Assembly (NCBI RefSeq): GCF_026914185.1
Contig: NC_070569.1
Location: 1,550,001-1,614,000 of the forward strand
Origin: Puccinia triticina
Taxonomy: Eukaryota > Basidiomycota > Pucciniomycetes > Pucciniales > Pucciniaceae
Direction: 5' to 3'
DNA: 64,000 nt
This document shows, in pieces, positions 12,085 to 25,463 of this stretch. A model generated the notes under the pieces. It searched no databases. It was not told the DNA's origin and saw only the letters and a program-made list of their open reading frames with translations. Each line of letters starts with the position of its first letter. Position 1 is the stretch's first letter. A program made the translations under genes and the position numbers.

Positions 12085-15000
12085 ATGCCCCCCAAGCAGC
12101 AGAAGAAAAAGGCGGTCAAGAAGCCAGTGAACAGAGGCTTTACTACGACTTCGATCCCGAAGAAAGTCTCGGAACCCGATCCAAACGAAGCCTCAACATC
12201 TGCTGACCTATCCGCAGATGGCGATCAAATCCTGGCCAACCAATCTGTCTCCGCTGTCCTCCCATCTGCCCCGAAATCTAGCGACCCCAATCAAAGCACG
12301 TTTGCCAAAGGAGACTCAGGAAAATCTCTGGTCCAGGACGAATGGGAACAAGATCCCGACGAGAGAGAGACGCATAGCTTGGCTGAAAAGCTGAGACCGA
12401 TTTCAGAGAAGGAAATTACCAAGCAACTCAAGGTCCGTCTAATTTTGTGCTAGTTATTTCAATCGCGTGTCAACCTTCAAATAAATAACTCATATGCGCA
12501 ACGTGATAGATTATCGAAAACGACAAAAGATTTGCTAAAGGCTGGTCCGGGTTTCGCTGGTCGGATTCCCGCTTAGTGATTATTATTTCGTGAAACCAAT
12601 GCTCTGCTGCTTGCTGGACACAATCGAAGGGTTGATTGAATCCTTATCTTTTCGTAGCAAACCGACATCCTGGAATACGCCAGAGATGCGCAACGGGCTA
12701 TCGAGACCTCTGGTTCGAAGGCAACCAATACCCTAACCGGCAATCTCCAGGAAGACGAGGAGAAGGCCTTATATAAGCTTGCGGTTCTACACGGTGTTTT
12801 GGATGGGCGTGGATTCCCAAAGACCCGGATCAGACAGTGCCTAGAAAGAATTAAAAACTTAGAGTTTGAAGAAGCCATAGATTATGTATGAATTTCCCCG
12901 GTTCTCCCCAAAAATAATATATTTTATCCCTCTGCCCTTCGTCTTTCCGCACTAGGTATCTCTAACACTGATTTGTATGTTTCACAGATGGTTTTGAATT
13001 GTTCCAATGAGGAACTGATTTTAGCAGGTGAATACCTCTGATATTTTTCATCTGTGCCATTCATTGACTGAACCTTCAAACAATTTTGATGTATCGCTAG
13101 GATATGATAGTCTTTCAAATGAAGACCCACCATCAAATCCCATGGATAAAGACCTACAAGTTCACAGCCCGAACGCGAAAATGACCCCCGCTCTTACGCT
13201 TACCAAGGACAACTTGAATACATCAGATGAGGCCAATGACAAAGCGAATCTTTCCTGTGATCTTAGCAACGGTTTGGTTGAACTACCGCCAAATGATCTA
13301 GTTCTTGCAAGTGAACTCTATAGCTCTCAACAGCCAAGCCCCATTGGAGCTCTTAGCACCTCACCCACGATGAAAAACATCATCTTAGAAAGACAGCAGC
13401 AGCTCGAGAACGAAGAATCGGGCTCGGCTGAGGACCCGCCTACTGCCATCGAAGATTATGTCGCTCTGAAGCTTTCGATCATGAATCTTTCCAAGAAAAT
13501 TTCCAAGGTCGGGACCGCTCCTCTTAAAGGGAAAGCTCTGAAAGATAGTGCAAAGTTGAAGAAAGAAGTCAAGCTGTTGGAAGATAAGGTTAAACTGGTC
13601 CAGGCAAGCTACGAATTCAGTCAAAAGAAAGCGGGTCAGTCCAAGACATCTTCCATCATCTTTTTTTTTATGTTCGCTCAATTTTTGTTTTGTGTCGCAC
13701 AGACCAGGCTCTCAAGAGCAAAATCAAAGAAATCAAGTGCGGTTTTGTAGCAGACGGTGCTGCCTGCGATGAAAGTTTAGATCAGAGTCTAGAGATTGAT
13801 CCCGTGGTGGTTGATCGCAAATCTCTCCCGTCATCACCGATAGTACCTATCACCGCCATGCAAGCAGGTGATGAGGAGGCTGAAGAATCTGATGATCCCG
13901 AAATTATAATGTCTACTCCTGGGTTGGAAGTACCTCAAAACGCATGCTCTGATGGGGCCGCCAGGCCAGCGTTTCTGCCAATAAGTCCATCTTTTAAACC
14001 TGTGGATGCTCATTCGTCAGCTGAAAGCCTCGAGGCTGAGCGCGAGCAGAACGAAGACGACTCGGCAATGTGTGGGTCGATGTTTGACGAACCGGCTCTC
14101 TTGCCTCATGAGCCACCTGGATCTTCTGCAGACCCCAAGAAGACGGCGACATGTACTCTCAGTATTGTGCGAGACATGCCGCTTCCCAAGCAGTTCTCCG
14201 GAAAGACACCCCAAAGCCTCCTCGAAGAGGCCATCCGTCGATTGGATAAGTTTGCACAACCGCAATACCTAGTCGTCTCCCGTGGAAGTCGGTCGATCCG
14301 TGCAAGTGTTGAGATCAAATGGAGTAGCCGGAAAGTGATTCCAACCCAAGCGGGAAAATTCAGCATCACCAACTCCAAAATTAACCCGCAACCGGTCCAG
14401 ACATTCACCATGGAAGATGAAGCCTGTCGCGACGAAACACAGGCGTACAATTACGTCGCCACCCTCGCGCTCTTTTATTTGAACACTCAAAATCAGCCGT
14501 CTGTTCACAGATACCTTCCGGTCACGTTCAGAGAGCTGTGGGATGAATTGGAAGAGAAGCGTAAGAAAGAGGACGATCAAAATTATCTCGATCTCGTCAA
14601 AAGCCTATTGGATATCTTCAAGCATCGGTCGAGTAATAGCCCTTATTTAGCCGGTGACCAAACTTCGGTGGGTTGGCTCTTGTTCCTTTTCTTAGCAGTT
14701 CGGCTTGACACAGTAATAAACATCTTCCGTTCCTCGCATTGTCACATCGAATGTACAGGCTTTGCAACGGCCCAAAGAATTAAGCCAAGGCTCCACGGAT
14801 GAGAAAACCTCGCTGACGATCTCCTACGACGCCCAAGGTGGACGAGGCCCCGGTGATGCGGCTCTTATGGAAGAATTTGCAATGCGGCAACATTGGCATT
14901 CCTACCAAGTGATGCTGGTGCGTATTGCCTCACTCACCATGGATAGTTACTTGCACATGATCTCAACTAGTTGTTTCGACTGCTCAACTCCTGCAGGGAT

Positions 15001-18000
15001 ATCGGGCCACGCTACCCATCGCAGTTTATCGCAATGAGATCGTAACCGCCGTCGAGCAAAATCAGGTGATCCTGCTATGTGGTGAAACCGGCTGGTAGGC
15101 CCGATCCTTTTTCATAGTTTAATTGATTGATATTCGCGAAAATATGATTTACCTTATGGCTTGTTCTGATACTGTCAAATTGGGTTTCCGATCGGACAGT
15201 GGGAAATCGACCCAATTACCGGCCTTTATTTTAGAACATGAACTTGCAAATGGCAGACCCGTCAAGATCTTCTGTACTCAACCCCGGAGGATTTCTGCAA
15301 TCTCTTTAGCCGAACGTGTTTCGCAGGAATTGGGCGAGCCTACCGGTGCTGTCGGCCAAGTGGGCTCCCTCGTCGGTTATAACATCAGACTAGAAAGTAA
15401 AACTTCGCCTACCAGTCGATTGATTTACGCTACTACTGTGAGATCTGTCTTGACTCCTTTTTCATTTCAGGATAGCTGATATGAGCTTAAATCGGCCAAT
15501 ACACCTAGGGTGTCGTCTTGCGGATGCTAGAAAATGGTACTGACCTGCAAGACATCACACATTTAATTCTTGATGAAGTCAGTCAAATCAAACAATTCAC
15601 CTCATGATAAAACCGTCCCACTTCACTCACGGAACCTAACGGTTTCTCCGTTCTTTAGATTCATGAGCGGAGTATCGACAGCGATTTTCTCCTTGTCGCT
15701 CTGAAAACTATTCTCGAACGACGCCCCAATCTCAGGTGAATCTTTCTAACTCCTCGCAGGGCTTAAACTGATTTTATGACACGAAAGCTGATGTGAATGT
15801 GATAGGGTGATTCTAATGTCAGCAACAGTAGACGCAGAGAAGATCAGTAACTACATGAATGGTTGTCCGATCCTGAAGGTCCCTGGCCGGACATTCCCGG
15901 TGACGAGCTTCTTCCTCGAAGATGTAATCGAGTTAACGGATTACCGACTCGATGCTAAATCCGATAGTCCATACGTTGCCAGAAGAGGCAAGCGGAAACC
16001 TATCATGCTCAAAACTGCCTCCTCGACTCAAGAAGATATCCCCAGCTTGGACGACGATGACGAGGCTGCTACCACCGATAACGCTCTTGCGCACACGTAT
16101 GCAGCTTCTACTCGGGCTACCTTGGAAGTCCTGGATGAGCATCTTATCAATATGGACCTCATCGTCTTGCTACTCTTGCAAGTCTGTTGGCAAAACGCCA
16201 CTCTCGTGCAACGGTTTTCTAGTGCCATTTTGATATTTTTACCCGTAAGGTTTTTTAAGATTTGGAGCAGGTTTTATGTGAAAAGAAAAATCTAAGAAAG
16301 ACTTTAACTCCGTTTTCCTAGTCTCTCGATAGCATCCGAAAACTGACAGAGATCCTTGAAAGCCATGAGATTTTCGGCACTTCAGCATTTCAAATATTTC
16401 CTCTGTAAGTCTGGTTATTTTCTGTTATCAAGGGAAATAGTTACTAGAATTTTTCGGTGACCGTTTTATTTTTTTTAGGCATTCTTCCATCTCGAACGAA
16501 AATCAGAGCTTGGTTTTTCAGAAGCCACCTCCCGGCGTTCGGAAGATCGTCATCTCGACAAACATTGCCGAAACGGGCATTACGATTCCAGATGTCACGT
16601 GTGTTATCGACAGTGGAAAGCACAAAGAAATGCGGTAAGTTTCCGTATTATCCTTTCGCAAAAAGGAACATCGCTAAACATTATACATTTCTCAATTTTC
16701 CTCTTATGTTAACCAGGTACGATGAAAAGAGACAAATTAGTAAACTGGTTGAGACCTTTATTGCTAAAAGTAACGTTACCCAGCGCAAGGGTAGAGCAGG
16801 AAGAGTCCAAGAGGGGATTAGCTTCCATTTGTTCACCAAGCATCGCATGGAGACTCATGTATGTTGACCTGAACACGCCAGCGCTACAAAACCATGTTAA
16901 CCACTTTTTCATTTGGCGTTTCGTTTACTACAGCTTGCAGATAATCCACTGCCCGAGATGCTCCGACTTTCACTTCAGGATCTCGCATTGAGAATTAAGA
17001 TTATGAAGATCGGAACATCCATCGAAGACGTCCTGTTGCAAGCTTTAGACCCTCCATCGACTGCTAACGTTCAGCGCGCGATCGCTTCTCTGGTTGAGGT
17101 AATTGGAAATTTAGTAGTTCTTACGCTTATTGAATTGCTGACCAACCGTCTGACTTTCAGGTCAAAGCATTGACTCCAACTGAAGAGATTACTCCTCTGG
17201 GCCGACATCTTGTCAAACTTCCGATGGATGTTCATATGGGAAAACTTCTGATCTTAGGATGCTTGTTTCGCTGTTTGAGTCCAGCGCTAACAGTTGCTGT
17301 TGAGTTTCCAGGCCGTGTTCTTTTAGGTTTGGGGGAATAGATAGGAAAAGTAAAATTGACTGTTGATTTTATCTGTAATTTCCAGGCAGCGTTGAATTCC
17401 AAAAGTCCCTTCCTTACCCCCTTTGGAAGAGAGCAAGAGGCCGAAGCAATCAAGAAATCGTTCAAAGTCGAAAATTCGGACTTCTTGACCATTTGTAAGG
17501 TTTACAACTCATGGCGGCTGGCTTATCAGAACGATCATGTTCATCAGTTTTGTCGCAAGAACATGCTGTCATTTTCGGTAAGATGATCTGGTCCTTAGTT
17601 TGGTTTAAACTTGTTAGCTTGAGATCAAACGGTTGAAAGTTTCTTTTTTTTTTTTTTTAATCGATCAGAACCTCTTGCAAATTGAAGATCTTCGGTCACA
17701 ATTTTTTGGATTCTTGGTTGATGCGGGATTTGTCAACCTGAATTCGAGATCTTGCGGCGCTGGTTCTTTCAGTCAGAGAAGTAGATTTTGCAATGTACCT
17801 GCTGAATTAGACCTTAATGCCGATCAACATAAGATTGTCATGGGATGCATCGGAGCTGCTATGTTTCCCAAACTCTTGGTTCGAGATGGGGCGATGCAGA
17901 TCGGAAATGTCAATTCGAACGCACAAGGCGGATGGAGAACCTTGACTAATTCAGCCCCAGCTTCCATCCACCCTTCGAGTGTCAATTTCAGTAGCGGCCG

Positions 18001-18904
18001 TCGCCCTGACTTTGGGGATGCCCGATTCGTAACCTATTTCAATATTATGCAATCGAAAAAACTGTGTTAGTGCGTTCTCTCTAAATGCCCTTGAGATGCA
18101 TGCTGACAAGTGGGGTTGGGAGATGCGTAAAGACGTTTGGGAATCAGGAGTGGTCAATGAAAAAGCAATCTTTCTGCTCTGTGGCGAAGCCGATTTTAAA
18201 ATGCCAGCCGAATCGGTCATCATCGATCGCAAGATCAAAGCTTCCATGAATCCCAAGACTCTCTTGGCGCTCAAGATCTTACGGCAACGTTTCCAACAAG
18301 TAAATCAAGTCGTCATCTCCTCGCGGAGAACTATTGATCACACTTGCTATCGCCCATCTAGAGATTGACTAACATAACCCGTTTGTTTCCGCTTTTCAAG
18401 TTATTCAACTTGAAGATGAAAAACCCATCGCAGAAATTCAACCAACACCAGCAGCGATGGTTTGATATGATTACTGCTGCGATAAAAGATGAGAAAGAGT
18501 CATCAATCAAGATGACCAAAAATGAAAGTACCCATCGGATGAATGCTTCGAATAATGCCACGATTATGAAGACAAAGAATCGGATGTCAGTTGTTTTGGC
18601 TCCCGCGGGTCGGATGCCGTCTGGCAAGAGTAATAACACTCCTCCAGCTGAAGAATCAAGCCGCCACAGCGACTCCAAAGATAACTATCCTATCGTAGAC
18701 CCTCGAGAGGACAGTCGGACAACCTTTTATGAGACTACTGGTCGTCTTTCGGATCTTTCTCTCTCATCCCCCATTCCTAACAACGCTGTGTTCACGACTT
18801 CTCATCATTCTACTCCTACTCCAGTCACGGTCGGGGTGGTCCATGACCCCCATCATGCCCATTGTAGACCTCTTCATCCGGATAACTTTGATCATGTAAC
18901 TTGA
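12085..18904 (+). CDS. DExH-box RNA helicase, DHX29-type (about 20 exons, about 1,710 residues)
   Basis: This is an ATP-dependent RNA helicase of the family whose animal member DHX29 binds the 40S subunit and helps scanning through structured leaders; the ribosome role is inferred from the family. Motifs in order: Walker A GETGCGKST (codons split by the intron 15095-15199), Ia [16 protein letters not shown] (split between DE and IH by the intron 15578-15658), III SAT at about 15820, [23 protein letters not shown]2 and OB-fold regions follow (HQQRWFDMI near 18450). The N-terminus has a UBA-like part ([21 protein letters not shown]) and the DHX29-like block ending in SVHRYLP. Exons 12085-12432, 12658-12885, 12988-13027, 13101-13634, 13703-14667, 14759-14917, 14997-15094, 15200-15437, 15509-15577, 15659-15735, 15806-16244, 16322-16404, 16479-16634, 16717-16858, 16934-17098, 17161-17298, 17386-17577, 17669-18065, 18133-18299 and 18401-18904 join with every phase consistent. 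An extra exon at about 12510-12574 is possible. The last 160 residues are low-complexity. Confidence 0.9.
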
Positions 18905-20407
18905 TTTTGGTGTTTCTTCTCTTGTTTTGTCCATTTCTCTCGATTCATTTTTTTGCTTTTTATGATCGCTCGCTAATTCTCTGTCATTTATAGTTAGACT
19001 GAATGAAATGTATGCTATATTTACGCAACAGAGAAATCTGAGACGGCAGTTCATTACTGGTGAGGTCAAGTTGCACAGGCCGCATTGGATAGGAAATTGG
19101 TGTGAATGGAAAAGTTAAGGTACAGTGGTGTGCTGAAGTTTTTGGCATCACATTTTTCATTGCAGAAGCGCAGGCCACAGACCCGAAGTCATGGGATTGG
19201 CTACAGGGATGGAAAATAAGTTTCCAAGAATGATTATGAAAGAAAAAAAAGAAGAAAAAAACAAATGGAAAGTGTGAAAATTATTTAATTTACGCATTTA
19301 CTTTGTGCACGGGGGGAAACTTGTTGCGCACAGGAATTCCCGTTGACTTGACATCACTTGATATCAGGCCCCCCTCTGTGCGCGCCACCGGCTCCCCCCA
19401 ATAAACCAATCTGCACATGGGGGGTGCCCACAGGTGGCCGGGTTGAAAAACACCAGCCATCCAAAGGACACCACCCTCTTGCTTTCTGGTCATTGAGAGG
19501 ACTCATTCCTCTGGATGGCTGGTGTGCCTTAACCGGGCCACCTATGAACACCCCCCGTGTGCAGATAGTTTTTTGGGGGGAGCTGGGGGTGCGCACGGAG
19601 GGGGGCCTGACTAGGGCTGGGCCCCGGGTGATACCTCAGGCCTGGAGGCCATCCCGCGCTGGTGCCCTGCGGGTATACCCAATGTGGTGATTTATATGGG
19701 CAGGCATGGTAGAATGTCCACTTGGCAATAGCACGGGTGGGAATGCACAAAGCGGCTGAGCGCAGAGTGCATTTTGGTGGCATAATCACTGAGGATGATG
19801 TCAGAAAAGCACTCTAAGAAATTTTCTGGAAAGTTGCGCACGGACAGAATGCACGGATTGCGTACCACAGAATTTGGATTGGGGATCCGGACCGGAGCAG
19901 ATAGGCAGGGCTGGACTGCAGCAGACCAAACTCGTGGACTGACAGCAGCGGCGGGCCAGGACAGCCAAAGAGGGTTCCACTAGCAGGTGGAGCTGGAGCA
20001 GAGGTGCTGGTGAGAGACTGACTGGTGGGGGCTAGGCAAAGGAGATGGGAGGTCAAGCGTTGGAGAGGAGCAGAGCCTGGGACAATGATGTGCGGGAAAT
20101 CAGGTGGAGATGAGGGACTAGTGCAGGAAAGGGTTGGATCTGCGGAATCGGGTGAGAACAGAGATGCACATGGAGGGAAGAAAGGCGGTGGAGGTTCACG
20201 GTTTCTCTTCTCTTTTTTTTCCTATCATCTTACTTACTACTCATCACTGTACTTCCAACTTACGGATGTACTAGAGTATTAGAAGAGTTTTACGTGAGCC
20301 TTACCTTTTGCTTACGAGATTTTTATTGCAGAGTGCGGAGCTTACCACCTGCGGAATATTACACTAGGGGTTTTCAAACATGGTGCAGGTCCCAGTTCAG
20401 GAACCCC
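18905..20407. other. Downstream region with foldback repeat
   Basis: No gene is supported. It holds the helicase 3' flank, the foldback described at 19370-19610 and purine-rich sequence at 19850-20200. Confidence 0.4.
19370..19610. repeat. Foldback element with roughly 100-bp arms
   Basis: The left arm (CCCCCCTCTGTGCGCGCC, CCAATCTGCACATGGGGGG) and right arm (CCCCCCGTGTGCAGATAG, GTGCGCACGGAGGGGGG) are inverted copies around a short TCATTGAGAGGACTCATT spacer. Sequence just outside its left end (AACTTGTTGCGCACAGGAAT) recurs inverted at about 27560-27600, so a related element end lies there too. Confidence 0.6.
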
Positions 20408-20417
20408 AATTCAGGAA

Positions 20418-21667
20418 GGGTCAATCTAAATGCACACCACTTTTTGACTAGATGCACGCCAAGAAAGTGGTGTGCACGCCTGTACGCCAAAAAAGTGGTG
20501 TGCACGCCTGTACGCCAAAATAAATGGTGTACAGAAGCAGTGCACGCCATTTGTTTGGCGTGCGTAGCCCTGCACGCCAAAAATACTCTTTTTTGGAAGA
20601 ATTTTGGCGTGCACAAACCCTCCACGCCATTTTGTTTGGCATACAGGCTTTGCACACCACTTTTTTGGCGTGCATCTAGTCAAAAAGTGGTGTGCACCAT
20701 GTTGAATGCAATTTTTTTGGCGGGAACAGTTGCGCACAACAAAATAGGGTGTGACCACTGCGGCCCAATGACATATTTCATGTACTATTCATAGTGCCTC
20801 CGCCAAGCTCCGCGCTATGAATAGTGCCCGCGCCAGGCTCTGCACTATGAACAGTGCCTCCGCCAAGCTCCGCACTATGAATAGTGCCTCTGCCAAGCTC
20901 CGCCAACGAATAGTGCTTCTGCCAAGCTCCGCCACTATGAATAGTGCCTCCGCCAAGCTCCGCCCCTATGAATAGTGCCTCCGCCAAGCTCCGCCACTAT
21001 GAATAGTGCCTCCACCAAGCTCCGCCACTATGAATAGTGCCCCCGCCAAGCTCTGCCACTATGAATAGTGCCTCTGCCAAGCTCCACCACTATGAATAGT
21101 GCCTCTGCCAAGCTCCACCACTATGAATAGTGCCTCTGCCAAGCTCCACCACTATGAATAGTGCCTCTGCCAAGCTCCACCACTATGAATAGTGCCTCTG
21201 CCAAGCTCCACCACTATGAATAGTGCCTCTGCCAAGCTCCACCACTATGAATAGTGCCTCCGCCAAGCCTCGCCACTATAAATAGTGACTCCGCCAAGCT
21301 CGGCCACTATGAAAACTATTCATCCTGGCACTATTCATAGTGGCGGAGGCACTATTCATCATGCCGTTGGTGCGCAGTGGCCAACTGTGCCCCCCAAAAA
21401 ACCGCATGTAAAACGGTGCACGCCAACTTTTGACTGTATGCACGCCAAAAAAGTGGCATGAAACACCTGTACGCCAAACAAAATGGTGTGGAGGGTTTGT
21501 GCACGCCAAAATTCTTCCAGAAAGGAGTATTTTTGGCGTGCAGGGCTGCGCACGCCAAACAAATGGCGTGCACTGCTCCTGTACACCATTTATTTTGGCG
21601 TGCAGGTGTGCACGCCACTTTTTTGGCGTGCATCTAGTCAAAAAGTGGCGTGCATTTAGATTGACCC
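20418..21667. mobile_element. Mutator-like foldback element, 1250 bp, 9-bp TSD
   Basis: The termini are GGGTCAATCTAAATGCACACC and the inverse ending TTTAGATTGACCC. The 9-bp direct repeat ATTCAGGAA flanks it exactly (20409-20417 and 21668-21676), the duplication length typical of Mutator-like elements. Each arm (about 20430-20700 and 21411-21660) is a string of short palindromes built from CACGCC / GGCGTG words. The centre (20781-21360) is a 30-bp tandem array. There is no transposase; ORFs here arise from repeats. Confidence 0.75.
20781..21315. repeat. 30-bp tandem array, roughly 18 copies
   Basis: The unit is close to CACTATGAATAGTGCCTCTG followed by CCAAGCTCCA. Each unit starts with the palindrome CACTATGAATAGTG. 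Copies in the middle (about 21060-21240) are nearly identical, while the first few are diverged or shortened. Two units in reverse orientation follow (21309-21362), so the array ends in an inverted junction. It forms the core of the element at 20418-21667. Confidence 0.85.
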
Positions 21668-21676
21668 ATTCAGGAA

Positions 21677-22891
21677 AACAAAGTTCCTGCAAAATGAATT
21701 TTCAAATTATTTCTGTATGTTTTTTGGGTAAAATTGGGTGGGTGTGTTGCAGGTGCCCTGATTTTGTGAATTGGGACTAGGGGGTTTCAAACATGGTGCA
21801 GGTCCTGTTTCAGGCTCATTGTGGAGTGCTGAAGGCTAGCGGAAAGTAGCAGTGCAAAGCAGACATTGATAATCACTCAGCCTGGACACATATTCTTGAA
21901 GAAGGCAGAAAGTGGTTATTACTACCCACTAACCATCCTTTATTCTCACACCAAGGTTGGGTATCTAATTACCTACTCACAGGCAATATCCACTGGATAT
22001 TGGGTACCTCCCGCGGGGACCAACTGTCCCGCTGCTTCAGATTGTGTAGAAACTACTCTGTCCAACTCAGGGCCCACTTGGACTTTTCCAACAAAGATAC
22101 AAGCAATACAATATCAAAAAAGGCTCTGCTCCAGATGACCAACCTCAGAAAAGTCAGTCCACTCCTGAAGCAATGGTGCAACAAATCCAATACATGTATT
22201 TGGATTCCCTTGTATTGCATCATTGTCCACCTTAGAGTCAACACAGCTGACCTAAAGTCTGACTTCTCTACCTTTTTACATATGAATTAATTCATATGTT
22301 TTTCATCTTGAGAGATAACCTTGTTTTAACTTCATATTCTGTTTCCTCATGAAATTTTAACCCTAGTTACAACTTACCACTTATTTTTAGCTCTACTCCT
22401 TCCCTGAGTTCTTGAGTTGTAGCGCGCATGCGCAGTTGTGACGTGTAAGCGCTACCAGGCGCACCAAACCACATGTACATATGTAATTAGATAAGGAGAC
22501 TGTGAACATTTTTGAAGTCAGGATCCCCCTTGCCTGAGGAGGATCTACAGACTTCAGCACTCTAGAACCACCCCCCAGATAACCCCAGGATCACTGACAA
22601 AGAGTTTACAACATAACCCCAGGATCACTGACAAAGAGTTTACAACAATCCCAGTATACCTACCGTCACAGGTGCCTAGGATATTGACAGTAAGTAACCT
22701 CTTTCACTGAACCTTGTTTATCTCAGAGGTACCACTCTGTGTCTCCTTGATTGCTCTCTCTTTGCTTGCTTCTGCCCAATCTTTGGTCACAGGTCTACTT
22801 AAATCTTGACCTCATAATCTAAGGATTCTGCTGCTTTACATCCTTCTTTTTCTGTGGTTTTTGTAAGAAACAAACCACATAGGTTTCCCTT
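21677..22891. other. Repeat-flanking sequence, no supported gene
   Basis: The ORFs are short and lack motifs. A 31-bp direct repeat containing AACCCCAGGATCACTGACAA occurs twice in tandem at about 22580-22645. Otherwise I see nothing to annotate. Confidence 0.4.
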
Positions 22892-22894
22892 TAA

Positions 22895-24300
22895 GGCCCC
22901 GTTTGGACGCCATGTGTGATATGATAAATGGTGTAATAAATTACATAACACCCAAAATGAATCTTGAGTGTCATAAAATTAATTATGCCACCAACAGATT
23001 TATAATTTGTCTGTTTGGCATGCACTCCATAAACATTCCTAGGGTCCATTTATCACCTGACTTTTTGGCAAACCAAAGCAGACCAGTGTCATACATGTAC
23101 ACACAACACACTCCTGGGAGTGCACAACCTCTGGATGACCGGTTTAAACGGCCATCCAGAGTACTTCACCCCCTCAATGACTGGTGAACTGGTCATCTAG
23201 GGGGACTTCACCCTTTCAATGACCGGTCAACCAGTCATCAAAGAGGACACACCCTCTTGATGACCGGTCAAACGGTCATCGAAGAGGACACACCCTCTTG
23301 ATGACCGGTCGACCGGTCATCAAAGAGGACACACCCTCTCGATGACCGGCCAACCGGTCATCGACAAGGACACACCCGTTGACCGGTCATTGAAGAGGAC
23401 ATACCCTCTCGATGACCGGTCGAACGGTCATTGAAGAGGACACACCCTCTCGATGACAGGCCGACCGGTCATCGAAGAGGACACAACCTTCCGGTGACTC
23501 CCGATGACCGGCCCCGTTCAACGAGGTGTTTTGTCCTCTTCGATGACCAATCAACCGGTCATTGAAGTGGGTACGACCTCTGGATGACCGGTTTGACTGG
23601 TCATCCAGAGGACTTATCTCTATGACCGTTCGACCGGTCATCAAGAGGGTGTGTCCTCTTCGATGACCGTTTAACCGGTCATCAAGAGGGCATGTCCTCT
23701 TTGATGACCGGTTGACCGTTCATCGAGAGGTTGTGTCCCCTTTGATGACCGGTTGGCCGGTCATCAAGAGGATGTGTCCTCTTCGATGACCGTTTGACCG
23801 GTCATCAAGAGCATGTGTCCTCATTGATGGCCGATCAACCGGTCATCAAAGTGGGTACGACCTGTCAATGACCGTTTGACCGGTCATCGAGAGGATGTGT
23901 CCTCTTCAATGACCGGTTGACTGGTCATCAAGAGGATGTGTCCTCTTCGATGGCCGGTTGGTCATCGAGAGGTTAAAGTTGCAGGTTATGTCCACCTCAA
24001 TGACCCGCTGACCGGTCATCGAGGTGGTGTGTAGGACTCCTCTGGATGACCAGTTGAACGGGTCATCCAGGGTTGTGTACATGTTCCTAGGTATACTGAT
24101 GGCCAAATATCACCCGAAATAGAGGTCAGGACCTCTATTTCGGAAATGGCTGGGGATATAAATGGCCTGTGATACAGAGTAGTGAATTTTACGATATCAT
24201 TGGCCATCCCAAACACATATAAGTTTGGTGTTATACCCTGAGCACCCCCGGTGATAAGTCGCGCGATTTATAACTGAATTTGGGGCGTCCAAACGGGGCC
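22895..24300. mobile_element. Harbinger-like (Tourist-type) element, 1406 bp, filled with GACCGGTC hairpins
   Basis: The termini are GGCCCCGTTTGGACGCC and its exact inverse, with TAA on both sides (22892-22894 and 24301-24303). A GGSCCNGTTTGGA-type end with a TWA duplication is characteristic of PIF/Harbinger and Tourist MITEs. From about 23100 to 24060 the body alternates two hairpins with a period near 55 bp: a GATGACCGGT..ACCGGTCATC hairpin and an AAGAGG..CCTCTT hairpin. A further palindrome CCGAAATAGAGGTC / GACCTCTATTTCGG lies at 24113-24142. No transposase is present. Confidence 0.75.
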
Positions 24301-24512
24301 TAAAGAACCTTGGCTATCCAGAGGGAAGTCTGAAAAATTGTGGCTAGATTAAACTTGTCTAATCCAGGAACCCTCCACATTTCTTTGGTGAGAGGAGGCT
24401 GTTGCACTCTCTAGCAAAGCTTGGCAGCACTCCCTTAAGGAGGTAGCATTTCCAGTGGAAGTTAGTACCCACCAGAATAATCTTGAATATCTGCTCATCT
24501 TGAATCTGCTCA

Positions 24513-24541
24513 GTTTCTCTCTCTCTTTCTCTCTCTCTAAT
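24513..24541. repeat. CT-rich microsatellite
   Basis: An imperfect run of TCTCTCTTTCTC units about 30 bases long. Confidence 0.7.
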
Positions 24542-24774
24542 ATTTGTATTTTCTTTATCCAAAAAAATCCAAATATTGCCCCCCATTTTCTTGTGTCCTG
24601 CTGTCATCATAGAGACTCAGGCTCACAATCATATTGTATTGGATATACATTGTATTTGTATTTTATTGCTCATCCAATACAATAGGCTGTATTTTTTGCA
24701 TTTTGTATTGCCCCCCCTCATATGTAATTTCTTTTGGATTGGCTTGGTCAATACATTTTATTTAGACCATGTTA

Positions 24775-24951
24775 GGGGGTATCAAATATGAGAAATCCAC
24801 AATTAGAAACCAGTCAATTAGCCAAAAATGAAATTGTTCACCAGTGGATCATAAAATGGGGTAGAAGAAGGACCAGCATGTTTCAAAAATGATGGATTTT
24901 TTCAAACCAGTCAATTACATAATGGTGGATTTGGTCATATTTTATACCCCC
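24775..24951. mobile_element. 177-bp MITE with TA duplication
   Basis: The ends are GGGGGTATCAAATATGA and the imperfect inverse TCATATTTTATACCCCC, with TA on both sides (24773-24774, 24952-24953), as for Tc1/mariner-type MITEs. An inverted second copy is found at 25464-27254, where it is split by another element. Confidence 0.65.
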
Positions 24952-25463
24952 TATTGTACTTTATTGGGGGGAATACAATACAAATACACTAAGTAATTTT
25001 GTATTTGCATCAAAATTCAATACAATGTATATGCATATTCAATAAATGTATTGGATTTGTTGCACCTTTGCCTGAAGGCCTTCAAACTCCCCAACCAACT
25101 CACAATTCATGGGGTTGGAATTTTGTCAATGGAAAAAAAAAAACAAGAAGGTACAATGCACAGCAATTTTGAAGAAAAACAGCTGTTTGTGTAACACTGC
25201 TAGCCCAAGACAAAAGCTCAAGCACAAAGCCTATGAGTGAGCGTTTATCTTGCAAAAATCAGAAGATGACCAGTTAGGTCATCAAGCAGCTGTCCTATCA
25301 AAGACCGGTCTGCATCGGTCAATGAGAGGTTTGAATCCCCTTGATGACTGCTCAGACTGGTCATCCAGCAGCTTGAGTCTCAGAACTCACACCTCCCCAT
25401 GACCGGTACAGTACATACAAACCGGTCATGGAGAGGCTTGAGCTGCATTGAAACCTCTCAATA

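Noticed and set aside
20374..20794. Overlapping ORFs with repeated HAKK/RQNK/VHxxF words
   Set aside because: Products of the CACGCC/GGCGTG palindrome array inside the 1250-bp element.
23387..23644. ORFs rich in DDRS and VIE repeats (also at 26065-26569 and 45146-45430)
   Set aside because: Direct translations of GATGACCGGTCATC repeats. They appear in several frames and strands.
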